64,000 nt of DNA, from the NCBI GenBank assembly GCA_038373865.1, contig JAXGGA010003969.1, forward strand, positions 30,616 to 94,615, written 5' to 3'. Source of the stretch: Uloborus plumipes. Taxonomy: Eukaryota; Arthropoda; Arachnida; Araneae; Uloboridae. The notes beneath the pieces are model-generated. The model saw only the letters and a list, made by a program, of their open reading frames with translations, was not told the origin of the DNA and searched no databases. How positions within the stretch are numbered: the stretch's first letter is position 1; each line of letters opens with the position of its first letter. A program made the position numbers and the translations under genes. Shown piece by piece: positions 37,599 through 49,304 of this stretch.

Positions 37599-37674
37599 AA
37601 ATGTATGTGTAGATTATTCTTTTTCTGCTATGCTCAGAAGCACAGCAGAAAAAGAATAATCTACATATACATTT
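37599..37674. other. Near-perfect 31-bp hairpin
   Basis: The arms 37599-37629 and 37644-37674 are complementary at 30 of 31 positions, around a 14-nt loop ATGCTCAGAAGCAC. A transcript would fold into a miRNA-precursor-sized stem. It could equally be a tiny foldback element. Confidence 0.85.
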
Positions 37675-37819
37675 GTCTTGAATTTAAGGTCAAACAATAT
37701 TCATAATGCGACTACTGCGTATTTTTGTGTGTGAGCGTAATAACTAAAGCTTATTTGACAATTGCAATATAAAATCTATTTTTTAAATATTACTCTCAAG
37801 AGGTAAAAGTATGATTCTA

Positions 37820-37862
37820 CGGAGTCGCATGCAAATCGCGAGCTGTAGGTTGCCCACCCCTG
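37820..37862 (-). mobile_element. Isolated hAT-like terminus
   Basis: Read on the minus strand the end is CAGGGGTGGGCAACCTACAG, followed by CTCGCGATTTGCATGCG, a typical hAT end. It resembles the isolated end at 4177. No partner end was found. Confidence 0.5.
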
Positions 37863-39308
37863 TTTTGGAATGAGATTAAATTTTTCACCGGCGTATGGGC
37901 AGTAAACGAAATGGTATTTCCTTTTAATGAAAGCAATCTTCTACTCTAATAGGTTATGGCAAGCACGCGAAACGAATATTTTAGAAAGTATTTGAGCGAT
38001 TTTTTTTTTTTTGGCAATTACAATACTTTCTCTTCAAAGTAAAATGGAGTAGAGCAATATAAATTAAAGAAAAGGGGGGGGGGGTGAAATTTATCCAGCA
38101 GTTTAACTGAAATTTTAAACTTTAAAAAATAGTTCTTTAAAGTTTTTTCCTGTTAGTTCAGTAATGCTTATGTATTATACTGATGAACATTATTTCCACT
38201 ATTCATACTTCCATAAACATTCGCTAAGCAGCAACCTTTATTCAGTGATTGTTTCAGCAAACCACTAAACTTTGCTCAAGATGAATTTCCGAAACATATT
38301 ATAAATATATATTTTAATTCTTTTTTTTCCTGAATTTAGCATTATTTATTTACTTTCGGTTCGAATCCAGGATTATTCTTTTATCATTTAATTTCTAAAA
38401 CCAATTAAATTTTCTTAACAACCGATTTCCTACAAAGGGAAAATGGTAGCTCTAGGGAGGGTTAACTGCATACCCGTAAAAATATTAGCTACTAAAAGTA
38501 AAGAAAATAAGTTGAACGCATGGAAAATCTAGACAATAATGAACTTATAAATGTGATTCAATAAACTGATGTTTCATTTCATGCAAAGAATTAAGGATGC
38601 AAAGTTGACATATTGATACTCGAAACGAAAGTAGAATATTTTCAATCAATCCTTTCAAAACATTTTTTTGTCTTTATTGACAGAATGAACATCTTCATCT
38701 AAGGGTGTAATAACCTTGATGAAATAATGAGATGGTATTTCAAAGGAAAGTGAAAGTAAAGCAAACAAAATATGAGGAAGAACTATGACAGGCAAAGTGA
38801 AAAAGGCACTATTACGCTTTATGTTAACTTCTAGCACTCGCCATTGTACAAAGAAAGAGTTTTGTGGTTTATATCATCTTAAGTATATTTTTATACGTTT
38901 TTTTTAATATCTAAAGGAATGTAGAATAAATAGTTTAAACAAGAGGTCATGTTTTTCTCTGTAATTCCTGCAAGAAAATATTTAGAACATTTTTAATTTT
39001 TCTGGAAAAATAAATTTATATCCTATGTTTTGTTTCTTCCTTTTTTGTAAATTCAACATATGAATATTTTTCAAGCTTATTTTTTATGTATTTTGCAATA
39101 AATGATACGTTTAGTGTGGTCATGATGTCCTGAGACTGCAGTTTCATCCTTATTCTGGACTCATAAGTCAGGAATAGCCAATAACCCAGATGGAGGCAGA
39201 TATCATCTTATTGTAGCTGAGATAACCTTCAAACTAGTAGGAAAAATAAATTTACCTTACCAGCGAGGGTCTGCAAACCAATACGACTCAACTCGAAAAG
39301 TGAAGACA
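37863..39308. other. No recognised gene
   Basis: AT-rich. A TGGTCATGATGTCCTGAGACTG string at 39117 recurs in the same orientation at 44308, flanking the long-TIR element; the meaning is unclear. Confidence 0.5.
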
Positions 39309-39315
39309 AAAGCTG

Positions 39316-39599
39316 TTTTTTTTTTTTTTTTCGTCGTGCCAGCCAGGCTGGCAATTTGGAGTGCGCTGCTTTACTTTTCCAACTGTACCGTTATTTGGTG
39401 TGAAGTCCGACTTCCACAGTACACGCATGCCATAGATACCCGTTTATAGGGTAGGCAACCTTTCACACAACAACGCATTCATACAAAGAAAGGACAAGGA
39501 CAGGAGACAGAAAGCACATCCATGTCCAAGCCGGGACTCGAACCCGGGGCCACACCATCCATGGCAGACTACTCTGACCACTAGACAAGGTAGCCGGCC
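39316..39599 (-). mobile_element. Complete tRNA-derived SINE with target duplication
   Basis: Read on the minus strand, a tRNA-like head (39598-39523) has the A-box region TTGTCTAGTGGTCAGAG and a perfect B box GGTTCGAGTCC in a fully paired T arm (CCGGG/CCCGG). The acceptor stem is not paired, so it is not a functional tRNA; the head is closest to Glu/Asp tRNAs. The body runs to a 16-nt poly-A tail (T-run at 39316-39331). The direct repeat AAAGCTG (39309-39315 and 39600-39606) is the target-site duplication left by LINE-driven insertion. Confidence 0.85.
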
Positions 39600-40584
39600 A
39601 AAGCTGGGTAATATGCAAGTAGTTACAGCCCATAAGCCAGGGCAAAGCAGAACTGAAACAAATACACCCACTTTTCGGTAGGGCGGGCCGAAAGTGACTT
39701 TTTCTTTTATTTCGATTATGGGTATTGTGGAAAAGATGCCATTGAGGTAGCAAAGTGCACAGACAAAAATGTGAACATTTTTGGTTAATTTCTTGATCTG
39801 CCGCAATTGCGTTAAATTTTGGAAAAAATGCAATTTTTTGAGATTTTTAGTAAATTATTATTTAAAAAAATCAATTTTTTAGTTTCGATAACTGGTAAGG
39901 CAGAAAAGGTGCCATTGGGGGCATAAGATTCACTCAAAAAATTTGAGGACTGGCATAATTTCTTCCTCTTCCAAAAATGCGTACAAGTTTTAGCAATTTC
40001 TTGTTTTTCGCGGCGTTTTTAATAAATTTTGTCGAAATGCTAAAATGCTGTTTTCCCCGTATTTATCCTAAATAATTGCATTGTTTGTCACATAGGATGC
40101 ATTTTTAGATGTTTGGTGCTAATAAATTAGCTACTTTTTCCTTATAAATTTTAAAATTTTAAATATGTTATTAAAAATTATAGCAGTTCTCTGTTTGGCT
40201 TATGTTAAAACCTGTCTAGAGCAACCCATTGCTCACTCCTAATTACTTGTAAGTATTTCCAAATAAGAACAAAGTTGTTATTCCTGATCAAATAGCAGTC
40301 GGGTGAATGTTAGAACAGTGAAAAAAATAAATCATTGCTGGTGTTGAAAAATAAATAAATAAAAACACAAAATGAACTGCAAGATTTAATGGGCTTTTTC
40401 ACACGATTGAGCTCCCAATTTGACACCTGATAATAAGATTAGCTACTGGACCTAAGCTGATAGGATGCAAAGACCAACTTATGCTACCATTCTAGGCTAC
40501 TCCTCTCACTTTACATAGGCAAAATTAAGGAAAAATACTGAAAAGTTGAGCATGCACCCAAAAATACGTACTGGGTATACCCAG

Positions 40585-41874
40585 TAGGGGAGAGTGGTAA
40601 TAAATGGGCCATGGTGATGAATGGGCCACTAACAAAATATGAAAAAGTATTTGCATGAATTTTTTTTTTTATGCCACCAATAGATGTAGCTATTTGTTCT
40701 ACTAAACTCATCCTACTTTCATTCGTTTGCGCTGAGCCATTTTTAAACTAGAGTGGCATGGTCAGGAATCTGACTGAAAAGTAAGTTTTTCCCTTTTTAG
40801 TAAAACATTTCCTAGCTAAAATGTACCAAGTATTTCACTGCATACATATGTATAAGCTAGTCTTTCCATATCTATAAACTAATCTTAAGACGTATTTTGA
40901 TGTTATCTAAATTCAATGTACTCAAAAAACCTAAATGTATTCCAAAAGTATAGGTGGGGCTGAATGGGCCACTATGTCATGGTAATGAATGGGCCACCTA
41001 AATATTGTTTTTCTTCCTTTTCTTTGGATTTTCGCATCAATATGAAACAACTGACTGTCATAGATAGATTAAGATTACTGTTATCAAAATAGGTTTGTAG
41101 TAACTTCTAAATATAATTTGCAGATCTATATTATATTCCTATAGTACAATAGACATCTGGTCGCAGTGCGTGGCATGAAAAAGCCCCCCTCTCTCCTTCA
41201 TATTATATTCCTCACAGTACAATTTCATTTTCTTTCTTGGTAACTCAAGTTAGATATTTCTTATTCCCAATGTCTAGTAAATTAAAAAAAAAAAATTTGA
41301 ATTTTGACAAGTTTGAAAATGAAGATGAAGTTTTTGAAAGTGATTTTTAATATTACTTTTGAAATATATAAATTTTGTTAAATCATAGTGTGTATTATCT
41401 GGTATTTTTTATATGTATTTGATGTTATTTATTTCTTACAATCTCATTATTTAGTCATTTTTCTGCTACAATTGGTATGTATCAGTTTTATTTTAATAGC
41501 ATCAGTTTTGATGTTTATATAATTTTAAATCAGTATGATTTTGTATCATCATGTCAAGTGCTACATTTATTTTGTCATATTCAGCAAATAAAATATTAAA
41601 TCCACATGTTTTCATTAAATTCATTTAGTGGTCCATTCATTACCATCGATGGCCCATTCAACCCCATAGGTGAGGTTGAATGGGCCAAATTTCAAAATTT
41701 TTATTTTCTATTATAATTCATTATAGACAGGTGCTAATCCAACTTTTATGACTTTTTTAGATAGCCAGATAAGTAAAGTAACTAAAACACCAATTTAGAG
41801 TTAAAACAAAGTGTTAGAAAAAATTACAAAAATTCAAAACCAAAAAGTGGCCCATTCATTACCACTCTCCCCTA
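40585..41874. mobile_element. TIR element with ATGAATGGGCCAC word, 1.29 kb
   Basis: The left end TAGGGGAGAGTGGTAATAAA and the reversed right end TAGGGGAGAGTGGTAATGAA differ at one position. The junctions are TA. The word ATGAATGGGCCAC, an extension of the TIR, recurs near 40615, 40962, 40984, 41636 (reverse), 41652 (reverse), 41688 and 41846 (reverse). No coding frame was recognised. Confidence 0.85.
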
Positions 41875-42553
41875 CGTATTTTGTGCATCTGTATCAACTG
41901 AACTGTGTTCTCCAGAACTTCAATGCAGCAAAAAAGAAAAAAAGCCCATTAAGTAGTCTAGGTTGCTCACAAATGCCTACAGAGCTCTTTGCTTACAATT
42001 CATTGCGTCCAACCTCAGGAATGGTAACTGAAGAAAACCAAGATATCAAAACATTGTTATGAAAATTGGAAAAATTGCAGCAATTCAAAAAATAAATAAA
42101 TAATAAGAAAAACATTCCAGTGTTTGAGGATCAGAAATTAAAATTTAGAGTTAGGGATTGCTACGATCTATTCGATTGGGTTGTCAACCAATATCAGTAA
42201 ACCTCCAATAACGAGGTGTCTTTTGTCACATAACTAAACTTAGTATCCCAAACTATTTTAGAATCTAGTCTCCTTTAGACGTCCTACGTTAGCTAGGAAT
42301 TAAGACACCACTAAAATGGTGGCAGAAGCCAAAAATGGACATGACAGATTCTTCCTTAATGCCTTTTTGCTACAGCAAATTTATAAAAGGAGTAAAAATT
42401 CTGAAATACAGAAATTCAACTCGAAAAGTATTTTTGTTGCCTAAAACAGTGTAGATAAATTACTCTGCACCTTTTCTTCGGTGAGGTCTTGGCTGTTTTT
42501 CCTTTGGTTTTGAATTGCAAAGCTAGCAGAGATGCACACATTTTCTAATAGCA

Positions 42554-43831
42554 TACCGTAAAATGGAGTGTATAGGAACAGCGGGAGGATTCGGAACAAA
42601 ACTTCCTGATTATACAAAGAAATTCTTCATAAATATACCGCCGGGTATTTTTGGCAGTTACATTTTTTTCTAGAAAGGTAATATTATAAGAAGTAGGAAA
42701 AAATATTTTTGTCATTCTGGCAACACTATTGGCTTATGTGCAAGGCTGCAAGCGGAACGCTAAAAAACATCAAATTTTCATGGTCTGCAAAACTTTGTAT
42801 GTAAGTACAGACCCCTTTTTATTTCAAATCTCAGAATAGTATTTTTTAATTGTGCATATATCTGAGCAACAAAGTACTCTATTAGAAGAGACAACATATT
42901 TTAATTGTGGCACAAAAATGGAAAATTCTTCATAATGGCATAGGATAAGGATTTTCTGGGTGAATAGGAACGCTTTGTTCAGTTGTTTCAATTTAAACTT
43001 ATTTAAAAGGAAACTCTTTGAAAAATCAAGATTCGAACTCTAATTCTTCTAATCAAGACAAGGACAAGGATTTTTTATTGTTCACTCCTTCTTGTGAGTA
43101 AGTAGATCGTAGAATGAAAGAAGGTTGTAGATTTTAAACAATTTTTAATCCAGGAGACTTCTTTTTACTTAAAATACGTGGTGGAAAGTCATATAGACTT
43201 TATGTAGCAAAATTTCAGCACACAGACAGTGATGAATAAGTGGGAAAATGTTACAGGACGATCCCCTAAACCCAGAGATTTCAAGAAGCTAAAGAAAGGG
43301 CACGGTTCATCAGAGAAGATGTTACGAAAAAACTTAAGCCAAGCTACAATTGCTAGTTTTGAGAACAAGTACATTTTTGTGGACGTCATTTTATGTTAAA
43401 TCTCTGTATTTCAATTCAAAAGCATTTCTTAAAATTATTTTTAATTTTTCATAAGGTCAGAATGATTTTGAATTTTGACAAATTCGTTTACTGGTATAGA
43501 AATTAAACTTTTATTTGACAGTAACTATCTGTTCTTATTCTCCCCCAACAATTTTACTCATGTTTGTGAGACCTATTACAGATCAAATTGAAAAAAATAA
43601 AAATTTTAACATGTGTTCCGATTCACCCCAATCAGCGGGGTGATTCGGAACACCCCTAAATTCCTATGCATATAAATAATAACTTAAAAATGTTTTGTCT
43701 TTGCTTGGAATATCAAAAGTACAGCAAGACCGAAGTTTTTACCCAAAAAATCAAATTGAAAAACATCTTTTAACTGCTTTTTTTTTACAATAAAAGCTGA
43801 AAAGTGTACCGATTCACCACATTTTACGGTA
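42554..43831. mobile_element. TIR element with GATTCGGAACA word, 1.28 kb
   Basis: The ends TACCGTAAAATGGAGTG and (reversed) TACCGTAAAATGTGGTG are inverted with TA at the junctions. The word GATTCGGAACA occurs at 42588 and twice as an inverted pair in the hairpin at 43614-43652, with a variant CCGATTCACC near the right end. A truncated, inverted copy is at 49305-49861. A weak coding remnant may exist around 43152-43388 (see findings). Confidence 0.8.
43614..43652. other. Perfect 16-bp hairpin
   Basis: TGTTCCGATTCACCCC (43614-43629) and its exact complement (43637-43652) surround the 7-nt loop AATCAGC. It lies within the element at 42554-43831 and is built from that element's own word. Confidence 0.9.
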
Positions 43832-44570
43832 TTTTAAATTTTAAAATTTATAAGCAATGAGTTATTATTTATTAGCACCAAACATCTAAAAATGCATCAT
43901 ATGTGACAAACAATGCAATTATTTAAGATAAATTCTGGGAAAACAGCATTTTAACCTTTCGACAAAATTTTTCAAAAACGCGGGCAAAAACAGGAAATTG
44001 CCAAAACTTCCATGCATTTGTGGAAGAGGAAGAAATTATACCACAGACCTCAAATTTTCTGAGGGAATTTTATGCCTCCAATGGCACTTTTTCCACCTTA
44101 CCAATTGTTGAAACTAAAAAAATTACATTTTTAAAATAGTTTGCTAACATTTTCAAAAAATTACATTTTTTCCAAACTTCAACGCAATTGCCGTAGATCA
44201 AGAAAATGACCGAAAATTTTCAATTGTTTTCTGTGTACGTTGGCACCTTTTCCTCAATGCCAAAAATCGAAATTTAAAAAAGTCATTTTCGGCCCACCCT
44301 ATTTCTCGGTCATGATCTCCTGAGACTGTAGTATCGTTATAGCTACAATAATCAGCTACAATAAGAGGATATCTGCTTCGACTCGGTTTTTTACCTCTTC
44401 TTACTTAAATTATTTAAAAATATTTTCTAAAGTAAATACAGAAAGCTGCTAATGAGTAAATTTTCTTGAGGCATATCGGAAACTTCCTGCACACTCAATT
44501 TATTCAAAACTCTTACAAAATTTCCGAGTGAAGTTTGAAAAGGTATTCAATTTTTTTTAATGTTTCATAT

Positions 44571-45276
44571 TAGGGATGCACCGATAAGCAAATTGGCCGA
44601 TTACCGATTACCGATTAATCGGCTGGTCCGATTAATGATAATTTTTATTATTTCCTACTACCAATTTTACCATCACTGTTTTTTCTCTCTTACACAATTC
44701 CAAGTTTAGAAATAGTAAGTAATTTATTTCTGAGAGAAGATTTTTTTTGACCATTTTCCTAGTTTTCACAAATTATTTATCAAATTTCTTAGAACCAATT
44801 TTCATATTATTGTCAATAATATTATTAACACATTGTTAGTTACGTTAATTGGACATAAAAATTGAAAAAAGGGGGGAGGGGGAGTCTGTAGTGATCACTC
44901 CAATTTAGGAGTACTTTCAATCCATATTTTCTAATAATTAGTAACAATTTATTTCAATAATTATATTCCTTGAAAATTAGAGGTTATCTAAAAGCACTGT
45001 GCTAGGGAGAAAACTATCGCCACATGAAAAATGTGTAGCAACATTCTCTATGTATTTGTATATCTATTGAAAGTAGGAGATTTAGTTTAAAAAAAAAAAC
45101 TTTATGTCAACTGTGAGGATTATTATTACTGCTAATAAAATTATTCATCATAGTTTCTTAGTGAAGGTATACTTTAAAGAATAATATTTGAAAAATATAT
45201 TTTCTGCCGATTAATCGGCCAGATTTTGCCGATTATTAATAATCGGTAAAGTGGCCGATTAATCGGTGCATCCCTA
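44571..45276. mobile_element. hAT MITE with perfect 8-bp duplication, 706 bp
   Basis: The ends TAGGGATGCACCGAT are exact inverted copies. The perfect direct repeat TTTCATAT (44563-44570 and 45277-45284) is the hAT-type target duplication. Both subterminal zones repeat the palindrome CCGATTAATCGG and parts of it (left 44598-44635; right 45208-45268). There is no coding capacity, so mobilisation would need a transposase supplied from elsewhere. Confidence 0.93.
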
Positions 45277-45378
45277 TTTCATATACATAAAAAAACGACT
45301 TTTTTCTTTTAATAAAATATTGCCATTAGTAAAACTTTGAACTCAGAATGTACTTCCGAACTTCTGATACATATTTAA

Positions 45379-46243
45379 CCCCTTACCTGCCGAAGAAGGA
45401 TGACGAGATGCGATCCCCAGTGCCACTGTTTTTCATACAGGAGCTCGTAGTAATGATATGTATTGAAGGGAAAAAAATAGGTGCATTTTGCGATATAAAC
45501 CTTTTTATTTTTACAGAGAAAAGAAAATGCAAAAAAAACAGAACCAAAATTAAAAAATGAATGCTTAGAATAACAGTGTAATGAAACAGATGTCAGAACT
45601 TATCTGCTGTGTGAAATTTCCTAAAACAATGTTGAACACATAAACCAATATCACATTCATTGCATCGATAGTGGGTTTCACGAAGGACTTTTGCTTTTGA
45701 GCAAACAATACATTTTCTCGATGCAGTTTAAATTTTTCATACCCAGTCGTATCCACTGTCGGGCGTCTTTCAGAGAATAGCCGCAAACAGAATCCTCTTC
45801 ATCTAACGTATTATCATATTTCGACTTTTATGATCCTGAAGATGACGGAGAATAGTCAACAAAATCACTCTCATCACTGTCAGACATTTTCATAAAAACA
45901 TCTTCTATTTCACACAATAAACGAAAACGAAACCAAAAGAATAAAAAAGGCACAACCTACTCAAACCGAAACAGAAGCAAAAACCGCAGCTACATGAAAC
46001 TGCATGACTTACCCTATCAGAAACTTACACTTTACCAATACCCTACCCCTCTTCTCTGAAATATGAAAATCGGTTTCAATTATTATGAAGGTCATTTTAT
46101 GGCCTTCCAAGGCCGTTTGGGCAGTTTTCTTTATAGAAGTGCAATGCAGGGAATCGTTTGATCGTACTTCCGACAGGCGTATATATGCGCCAGAGGCAGG
46201 GAACGCATCGGTAGAGCCGGGCGTATACATACACCAGGGGCAG
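45379..46243 (-). mobile_element. piggyBac-like element remnant
   Basis: The element is bounded by TTAA at 45375-45378 and 46244-46247, the piggyBac target. The left end starts CCCCTTACCTGCCG; the right part has subterminal GCGTATATATGCGCC and GCGTATACATACACC units. The terminal sequences are not strict inverted repeats, so the right boundary is less certain. A decayed transposase with only its first and last parts lies on the minus strand. Confidence 0.65.
45585..45893 (-). pseudogene. piggyBac transposase, N-terminal start joined to Cys-rich C-terminus
   Basis: The minus strand starts at ATG 45893 with the acidic MKMSDSDESDFVDYS typical of piggyBac transposase N-ends and soon meets a stop. 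In another frame (about 45735-45585) it reads RKCIVCSKAKVLRETHYRCN and then ECDIGLCVQHCFRKFHT, the zinc-binding C-terminal domain with its CxxC, CxxC and CxxH-type pairs. The whole catalytic DDD core between them is missing, so this is an internal deletion derivative with later frameshifts. It encodes no active enzyme. Confidence 0.85.
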
Positions 46244-46247
46244 TTAA

Positions 46248-46802
46248 GGGGAGAGTGGGTCTTTGAAAAGCTGAATTTCGTCAAAAAACTCGATTTCTAA
46301 ATATTTTTTTTTTTTACTTCTGTGAACATCTAGACACGCAAGGCAAAAAAAAAAAAAAATATTCCTTATTTTTGGAGGAGATAGAGCAGATTTTGCAATG
46401 TAAACAAAACTGCCACGCCCCCTCGGCTGCTGTCAAACGTCATGAGAATTTATAAAGTACTGTCTGTGTTTGCGTATTGTGCGCCTGGAGCCACGGACGC
46501 TTCCATCTGAAAAAGGGGAGATAGGTTTAGGATGCGCACTACCCGATGCCTTCAGCTTTTGTTCGCTTACTACTTCCTCGTTACTTTTCCCCCCTATTTC
46601 GAGAAAGTCCGAAGAGACTTGGCGCGTGCGCAGATGCAGCGGAGGTCGCACGAAAAAACTTTAGACAGTAGTAGCATTTTCACCGATTTTGGGCTACATT
46701 TTAGCCTTAGAAACCTAATTTTAAAAAATTTTAACTTAGTATTTGTTGGCAACACTTTTAACTGTAACTGTTTCTATTCGCTTGTTTACCTTTGCTATTT
46801 AA
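46248..46802. other. Locally GC-richer segment, no recognised gene
   Basis: The part 46400-46665 is richer in G/C than its surroundings and carries overlapping short frames on both strands, none of which I recognise. It could be a fragment of an unidentified repeat or an exon-sized host sequence. Confidence 0.4.
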
Positions 46803-47774
46803 TAGGGTCAGGTGGGGGAAAGTGGGGCTAAAATCGAGCTTTTTTTAGAAACGGTCTCAAAATCACATTTTAAGAAAACTTTTGATGCATTTTATATACA
46901 TTGGGTTCATATAGATTAAATATGAGGCAGAACCATTTTATTTTGTTAGATTGTTTCCTCGTGTATTTTAGGTAAAAAGAAGTCTCCTGGAGCAAAAATC
47001 TTTTTAAATCTTCAACTTTATGTCATTCTAACCAGGAAAGTACGCGATCATGGAATAATGATTTTTTTTTAATGAGTGCCAATCGAAAGAGCATTGTAAA
47101 ACATGTTTCTGGAAGCACACGTTTTTGCCCTCGCGCCCCCGTTATCGAAATATAAGGTCCTAAATACAGCTTTTTTTTTTTTTGAAAAATCGCCAATTTT
47201 AGCGAGTTATAATGAAACTGGAAGCTGCGGTGCGATTACACTATTTGCGTCCGACGGGAAACTTGATTCCCATTTTTGGTCATCTGCAAAGCTTTTGAAA
47301 GACAGCTTTACAATAATCTTTTACTTTACCTGTACGAGTTACAGTAAAAAGCTACTATCAAGCCTATGACATGGAAGGCAGAGAGCTTTTTAAAGAGGAA
47401 AAACAATTTTAAACAACACATCAAAATTAAATTTTATCGTACTATTTGCGATTAAAGCAGGTCCCTTGTTTAAGGGGAGTCCCCCTTGTTAAAGGGCGCT
47501 TGTCAACAGGAGGTAACAACTGAACCTCCTGTTTTTTTTTTAATTATTTTTTTTAAGTATTCGTACAATTCTGTAGTAGGGGGGGGGGTATACTTAGGAT
47601 TTTTAATTGTAAAAATTGCAAATCTAAATTTTTTCAAACCACTTTTCTTTTGGTGGGTCCCCTATAACTCAAAGTGAGTTCTCCTAAACATTTTTGTCAA
47701 TTGTATTACTGGGTATGTAAAAATGATCTTTCAAAAAAAAAAAAAAAGCTCAAAATTTAATGAAAATGTGTTCA

Positions 47775-48260
47775 AATAAAAAAAATCAAACAGGAATGAG
47801 GTGTTTTCTCTGAGATATTTCGAAAAAAAAATGTTCGTTCGAATCGAACTTGTTCCTTCAAAAGTTATAAGTGAGGACAGGGGAAAAAATCGGAAATTCG
47901 AAATTGAATGAAATATTATTCAAATCAAAAAGTCGAATATGGGAGTGTATTGTCCTCACTGAGATCTTTCGATTAAAAAAAAATCGAATCGGACTATGCA
48001 CTCAAAAGTTATTGCGGGGGGGGGGGGCAGAAAAACTGACCAATAGACAGACTGACAAGTACACAGTTTCCGCAGCTCAAAACCCAACTTTCCTATTTTA
48101 AATTTCTCTGTGTATTTAATTATTTTTATTAAGTTGTGCTTTTTCGACTCAATTGTTTTGAGCGTTTTTTTTTTTCAGTGCATCAGGCCTTCTTTCATGA
48201 TTTTTTTTCACCTATTTTCTACTTTTACAGAAAAGTAAGCTAAAACTTGTATTGATTTAC
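47775..48260 (+). repeat. Second member of the ~145-bp repeat family
   Basis: Two units repeat the TCAAAAGTTAT block at about 47857 and 48002. A G11 run, CAGACTGACAAG, and a tail ending in AAAGTAAGCTAAAA follow, the same order as at 20357-21490. The family therefore has a fixed architecture of array, CAGAC tract and tail. Confidence 0.75.
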
Positions 48261-49304
48261 AATTTTGTTAGTCTTTTCCTACCCGTTGAACATATAGCAG
48301 AACTAGTAAAAGTTATTCTAGTGTTTTTAAACAGTACGAAATTAACATGCAATATGTTTTACATTTACGTTACAGAGACTTTTCGCTACAGTGACCAATT
48401 TGTTTGAACGGCAGGGGTTTTTACAATGAATGCCGACTCTATTAGTATATTTTAAGAATGGAAATAATTATTTCCCTCTACCATTGATGTAATTTCCGAC
48501 GTGGATATAATTTTGCAGCTATTGATATTTACTAATTCGTTTTCTTTTAAAAATTATTTATTTTTTCTCCATTTCAATTTTTAAAAAAAATAAATGTTTT
48601 TGCTAAGAGTTGGCAGATAGTGAAACTTCTTGTATCGATTTTTTTTTAAATAAGAACTGATATAATCCATGACAATTTAATTTCTACCCCAAGATTATTT
48701 CTTTCATTTTTTGTAGATGAGCTCATATTAGCTGCTTTTCATACTTATTTAATTATCCCGAATTATTCATTTAGAAACACGTGCAATATATTTTAACTTA
48801 TAATAATTAACACATACAACTTAGTTCAGTAAAAAACTTCAAATAACTAAAATTCTAAAATGTATTGTTATCAATCGTAAAAAGATAAAACTTTAACTTC
48901 TTTGTAAAGTTTTCGCTCCTCTTGATAAAGCCCTCTGCTTTCCACAGCATAGTCTTGATCAGCATTCTTTATTTTAGCTCATACAAGTAAAGGGTTAACG
49001 TTAAACATCTTTTACTTTCTTTGCGAATGACCAAACATGGAAATGATGCGATGTCAAGCAAGCAGCGGAAAGGAGAATCTGGAGCCGGCTTCAATTTCTT
49101 GCCAAGTCTTCAAATTTGGCTACTTTTCGGCCGACTTTAAGACCCCTTGTCTCGAAAACGAGGGGACGAGGGCACTTGATCTTTGGGTCCAGGACATGCT
49201 CAGTATGCTCTTTCGAATGGTACCATTTTTAACTTTTTTCATTATTACTTAAGTCGAGTACTTTCCTGGTAAGATCTAGTTGCTCACGAGAAGAGATAAA
49301 CAGT

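Larger units (their letters stand above)
39679..44301. mobile_element. Long-TIR element hosting two insertions
   Basis: The ends TAGGGCGGGCCGAAAGTGAC and (reversed) TAGGGTGGGCCGAAAATGAC are inverted. The inverted homology runs for about 480 bp (39679-40165 and 43836-44301) at an estimated 75-80% identity. The flanks CTTTTCGG and TTTCTCGG agree at 6 of 8 positions, compatible with an old hAT-type 8-bp duplication. Two TIR elements (40585-41874 and 42554-43831) are inserted, leaving about 2 kb of its own sequence with no recognisable gene. Confidence 0.82.

Noticed and set aside
39523..39598. Functional tRNA on the minus strand
   Set aside because: The T arm and boxes are good, but the acceptor stem does not pair and a SINE body with poly-A tail follows.
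39444..39833. 129-codon minus-strand frame
   Set aside because: It is read through the SINE tRNA head and the arm of a TIR element; it has no independent support.
46430..46670. Possible exon in a GC-richer patch
   Set aside because: The frames overlap on both strands, show no recognised domain and have no convincing splice context.
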